Source: Elusimicrobiota bacterium (GTDB lineage Bacteria; Elusimicrobiota; Elusimicrobia; Elusimicrobiales; UBA9959). Taken from it: a stretch of 10,491 nt of DNA. Shown here one piece after another: positions 6,779 through 10,491 of this stretch. A model generated the notes under the pieces. The model was not told the DNA's origin. It was given only the letters and a program-made list of their open reading frames with translations, and made no database searches. Position 1 is the stretch's first letter. Each line of letters begins with the position of its first letter. The translations under genes and the position numbers were made by a program. The stretch is from assembly GCA_030639665.1 (NCBI GenBank), contig DAOWCC010000077.1, positions 1 to 10,491 on the forward strand, in the 5' to 3' direction.

Positions 6779-9700
6779 ATGAGCAACCAAATTACCAATG
6801 GTATAAAACTTTTTGAATACCTAGAAAAACTTTCTCTACTTAACACCAATGTCAGGAAAAATATTAAGAACTTATCTAGGGAGGAAGAACTACTTAACTT
6901 AGAAAATAAGGATTTCCTCCCAATTCTTGACAAGATTTTTTTAAAAAACAGAGATATAGAAACAGATAAGCAAGATGGTTTGTTATTTTCAATCGAGAGA
7001 TATAAAATTGAAAATCCTCCCAAATTACCGAAAGAACTAGAAAAGTGGATTGATTTTGAATTAGTTAGTTTTGTTAAGCCGGAACCAAAAGATTTTTCAG
7101 AAATAATTGAAAGGTTTGACAACGATAAGAGCCGAGTTGCTGCTTTTGAAGATTTAATAGCCGAATTAGGTGAAAAGACTATAGTTCTGAAAGATTGGGT
7201 AACTAAAAATGAGGATGGTAGTTATAAAAAAATTGATGAGAAGTTGAAAAAAATTTATTTTACTGATTTCCCTGAGTTGATAAAATTATATGAAAATTGG
7301 ATAGAACTCAAATGGACCAAATGGAAAGAAAAAAACTATGAATATTTTATTTCGAACCAAGCATACGACAAATTTTATTCTCTTCGATCATTTTTAAAGA
7401 CAGAATCTGACGGGCACGATTTATTATGGGGGCATGATATTTTAGCATGGAAACAAAATGGGAAAGAAATATATCATCCAACATTTTTTACCCCTACTAT
7501 TATAGAATTTGATCCAGATAGAAATATCATCTCTGTTAAATCCGATTCAAACTTAAATGCTTTTTTTGATGTCTCTTTTGTAAGAGAAGCATTAGAGGAT
7601 AAAAATACAAACTTAGTGGATATAGATTCTTTGGCTGAAAGAATTAATAAAAAAATAAATGATGGTAATTTTAATATTTGGGACTACAACTTGCTTCATA
7701 AGCATTTACAGCAATTAGTTCATTATATATCGCCAGATGGTGAATCAAAATATAATGATAGGAATGCAGAGATTGTTATTAAAATGCAACCAACTGCGTT
7801 TAATTATCATCACTTATTTTTATTAAAAAAAAGCGGCAAAAGCTGGGCTGATTATGCAAAAAAAATTCAAGAGGATATAAAAAACAATGGCACTCTTACT
7901 CCATTTTTAGAAGATTTGATTTGTGACGATAAAGAAAAAAGCAAAACAGACAATTCAGACGAAGCAAATGGTAGCCATAGCCAAAGCAACAAAGAAATAG
8001 ATGGTGAATTGTATTTTCCGCTTCCATACAATGATGAACAAAAAAGGATTGCCAACCAAATTGAATCAAATTATGGTGCCGTTGTTCAGGGACCACCTGG
8101 AACAGGAAAAACCCATACTATTGCAAACCTAGTATCTAGATTTCTTGCTCTTGGAAAAACAGTTTTAGTTACTTCTCAAACAGGACAGGCTCTTTCTGTA
8201 CTGAAAAATAAAATTCCGAAAGAAATTCGAAGCATGGTTGTTTCGCAAGTGGAGGCAAATTCTAGAAATAATGATTTGCAATCATCTGTATCTGCAATAA
8301 ATACAATTTTATCAGATAAAGAAAAATTTACAGATAAAAAGAGAGAGAGAAAGCAAAAAGAATTACAGGAAGCCCGAGAGAAAATCGCGAAAAAAAACAA
8401 TGAATTTGAAAAAAAGTCACTCTTAGATTCTAGAGAAGAAATAATAATAGGAACAGAGAGATTTACACCTATTGCCTCTGCTAAATTTATTGCTAAATTT
8501 CAAAACAATAATGAATTTAAAATTTTAGATGATGTTCGTCATAATGAAGAATTAACTATTTCTCAAAATAGCATAAATAGATATATATCTGCACTAAGAA
8601 GCACCCATAGGGATGTGTGGGATTTTGTAAAGTTAGATAAAATTCCACCCATTGATATACTACCTTCAATAGATGTTCTAGAGCGATTTTTTGAGTTAAG
8701 AAAAAAATTAAACCGAGAAGAATTGCAATTATTCAAATTATATATTCCAGATAATGATGAACTGAAGAGTCTTGATAGTATAGAAGAGTATATCAAGGAT
8801 TATAATATTCATAAAGAAAAGGCTGCTAAATTTAAAGATTACTTAAAAGAAATCGGTTTTATAAAAAAGACCGATATTAAGTGTTTTTTTGATGCCATAT
8901 CAGAAAATCATGTTTCGAATGTTTATGATACCCTCAATAAACTTAAAGAAGTTCTTCTTTCTTTTAATGAGTCTTGGGAAAAAGAATTGTTAGAAGTAAT
9001 AAAAAACAACAACCAAAAGAAACGATGGGAACAAGTATTATTGAAAGTTGAAAAACTCCTAGGTAAATATAGAAGTTTAGATGATGTTTTGCTCGGCAAA
9101 AAAATAACAATTGCAAATGAATATAAAATAGATCAAACATCTGCTTTAGAAATAATATTTAAAATCTCAGAGCAAGCGAGAAGCAATGGCAATAAGATAA
9201 AAAAAGGCATTCGACTACTATTTAGTCCTGATACACGAAAATTCATTAAAAACATACGCCTTGACGAAAAAGAAATTCATACTAGTGATGACATTAAGAT
9301 TATAGACGCTTATTTCTTAAAAATAAAAACGGAAAAACACTTAAAAAATATCTGGGAACAAGCGTTTCAAGGCATGTCCAATAAAAAGAATTTTTCGGAT
9401 TCATTTAACATAGTAGAAGTTGAAGGCATTGTGAATGCCATAAGTCGCATTGTTTATTTTGCTAAGAATAATTCCAAATTAAAAAACGATATTGTAAATT
9501 TAAAATTATTTAAAAATGTTAATGTTTCTGATTTGTCTTTTGTCGAAGGGACTATAAATGTTTTCAATAATTTTCTTTCGGTTTTTAAAGCTAATGAGTA
9601 CTTTAATCTTATAGAAAATATAGCCAAAGAATATGAGAAAACAAATGCTCATGCGAAAATATTTATTCTATCAAGACATATTAGGGATAAAAATGTCGAG

Positions 9701-10491
9701 AAAATAATTTCTTTAAGAAAAGAAGTGCAAGAATTAAACAAAAAAAAGAATTTATCCCTTGAATACACTAAACTACAAAATGAAATTTTTTCTAGCACAA
9801 TACAAAAATTAAAAATGAATGAGCGCAACCATAAAAGTGTGTTTGGATATTTTCAAAATCTTAATATGGGAGATATAAAGGGAATAAAATCTTTTTACAA
9901 ACAAATACCTGAATTAATAGACCAACAAAACAAGTCTGAAGAAATTAAATTAATTGAGGATGTTTTGAAGGAAAAGTTGCTAAAAACAATTGATGAAATT
10001 AAGCTTGCAATTAAAAAAAATGATGATATTGAGTTTGATATAGAAAAAAACTGGAAATGGAAAAGATTGATTAGTTGGCTGGATGAATTGCATGCTGGTG
10101 ATTCCATATCTCAAATAAGCAGAGAATTACAAATACTTAAAAATAAAGAGAGAGATTTAGTTAAAGATTTAGTTGAAATTTCCGCATGGATTCATCTTAA
10201 AAAGCGAGTTACAAAAAGACAAAAAGAATCCCTTGCTTCATTTGCGCTGAGCATGAAAAAAGGAGGGGCATTTACAGGAAAATATGCCAGTAAACATCTT
10301 GCTGATGCGAAAAATGCACTAGAAGTTGGAAAAGATGCTGTTCCTGTCTGGATTATGCCAGTAAATACCATACATCAATTATTTCCAAATCCCACGGCTG
10401 GCATGTTTGATATTGTCATCTTTGACGAAGCTAGCCAGGTTGATACTCGTGGATTAAACATTGCATACATTGGCAAAAAATTACTTGTAGT
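6779..10491 (+). CDS. Very large COG1112-type superfamily 1 helicase (3' end outside window)
   Basis: The frame is open for at least 1237 codons and runs off the window. The N-terminal ~380 residues include LLWGHDILAWK (~215-225) and YHPTFFTP, a segment typical of the region before the helicase core in this group. A charged, low-complexity linker spans ~383-409. The core starts with LPYNDEQ (415-421, Q-motif-like), Walker A GPPGTGKT (438-445) and motif Ia VTSQTGQAL (464-472). A lysine/glutamate-rich, probably coiled-coil insertion of about 700 residues follows. The core resumes with PVWIMP (1189-1194) and Walker B IVIFDEASQ (1212-1220). Later motifs and any C-terminal nuclease domain are missing. 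These enzymes are ATP-driven DNA or RNA translocases of the Upf1/DNA2-like class, many found in phage-defence loci. An in-frame stop at 6761-6763 fixes ATG 6779 as the first start; no Shine-Dalgarno precedes it. GC content falls well below that of the operon, especially in the insertion. Confidence 0.9.
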   Translation, partial: MSNQITNGIKLFEYLEKLSLLNTNVRKNIKNLSREEELLNLENKDFLPILDKIFLKNRDIETDKQDGLLFSIERYKIENPPKLPKELEKWIDFELVSFVKPEPKDFSEIIERFDNDKSRVAAFEDLIAELGEKTIVLKDWVTKNEDGSYKKIDEKLKKIYFTDFPELIKLYENWIELKWTKWKEKNYEYFISNQAYDKFYSLRSFLKTESDGHDLLWGHDILAWKQNGKEIYHPTFFTPTIIEFDPDRNIISVKSDSNLNAFFDVSFVREALEDKNTNLVDIDSLAERINKKINDGNFNIWDYNLLHKHLQQLVHYISPDGESKYNDRNAEIVIKMQPTAFNYHHLFLLKKSGKSWADYAKKIQEDIKNNGTLTPFLEDLICDDKEKSKTDNSDEANGSHSQSNKEIDGELYFPLPYNDEQKRIANQIESNYGAVVQGPPGTGKTHTIANLVSRFLALGKTVLVTSQTGQALSVLKNKIPKEIRSMVVSQVEANSRNNDLQSSVSAINTILSDKEKFTDKKRERKQKELQEAREKIAKKNNEFEKKSLLDSREEIIIGTERFTPIASAKFIAKFQNNNEFKILDDVRHNEELTISQNSINRYISALRSTHRDVWDFVKLDKIPPIDILPSIDVLERFFELRKKLNREELQLFKLYIPDNDELKSLDSIEEYIKDYNIHKEKAAKFKDYLKEIGFIKKTDIKCFFDAISENHVSNVYDTLNKLKEVLLSFNESWEKELLEVIKNNNQKKRWEQVLLKVEKLLGKYRSLDDVLLGKKITIANEYKIDQTSALEIIFKISEQARSNGNKIKKGIRLLFSPDTRKFIKNIRLDEKEIHTSDDIKIIDAYFLKIKTEKHLKNIWEQAFQGMSNKKNFSDSFNIVEVEGIVNAISRIVYFAKNNSKLKNDIVNLKLFKNVNVSDLSFVEGTINVFNNFLSVFKANEYFNLIENIAKEYEKTNAHAKIFILSRHIRDKNVEKIISLRKEVQELNKKKNLSLEYTKLQNEIFSSTIQKLKMNERNHKSVFGYFQNLNMGDIKGIKSFYKQIPELIDQQNKSEEIKLIEDVLKEKLLKTIDEIKLAIKKNDDIEFDIEKNWKWKRLISWLDELHAGDSISQISRELQILKNKERDLVKDLVEISAWIHLKKRVTKRQKESLASFALSMKKGGAFTGKYASKHLADAKNALEVGKDAVPVWIMPVNTIHQLFPNPTAGMFDIVIFDEASQVDTRGLNIAYIGKKLLV

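Noticed and set aside
6760..7122. Minus-strand frame at the start of the helicase gene
   Set aside because: Serine/leucine/phenylalanine-rich shadow of the AT-rich, lysine/glutamate-rich helicase gene, as are the other minus-strand frames between 7867 and 10107.

Overview
The window looks like part of a diderm (Gram-negative type), AT-rich bacterial genome: it encodes a TolC-type outer-membrane channel together with an inner-membrane ABC exporter. I cannot name the lineage from sequence alone; an uncultivated or deep-branching group is plausible, but that is a guess.

Positions 1-6277 hold one plus-strand cluster. It starts with what looks like the last 21 codons of an ECF sigma factor. Next come a small multi-membrane protein in the usual place of an anti-sigma factor, a bactofilin-like polymer protein with a signal peptide and several C-terminal membrane helices, a TolC-family outer-membrane protein, a HlyD/MacA-type periplasmic adaptor and a fused MacB-type ABC transporter. 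The last three would form a complete tripartite export pump. Spacing is tight (1-nt overlap, 29 nt, 1 nt) except between the TolC and adaptor genes. There, 306 bases hold two adjacent imperfect inverted-repeat units full of small hairpins, resembling small non-coding mobile or repeated elements. My reading is an envelope-stress or envelope-maintenance operon under ECF sigma control.

Positions 6278-6778 are a junction. Roughly 6340-6580 is clearly GC-richer than both sides (about 52% by hand count over 6361-6570). It carries a strong hairpin and a candidate 68-codon minus-strand reading frame with a good ribosome binding site. It is followed by an AT-rich leader with a possible promoter and repeated AGGGTA motifs.

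From 6779 to the window end a single plus-strand gene stays open (at least 1237 codons, 3' end outside the window). It is a very large superfamily 1 helicase of the COG1112 type, with Walker A near residue 438 and Walker B near residue 1212, separated by a long, extremely AT-rich, charged helical insertion. It has no visible Shine-Dalgarno sequence, unlike the operon before it. Large helicases of this group are common in defence islands, so 6278 onward may be an accessory or defence region, but only one incomplete gene of it is visible.
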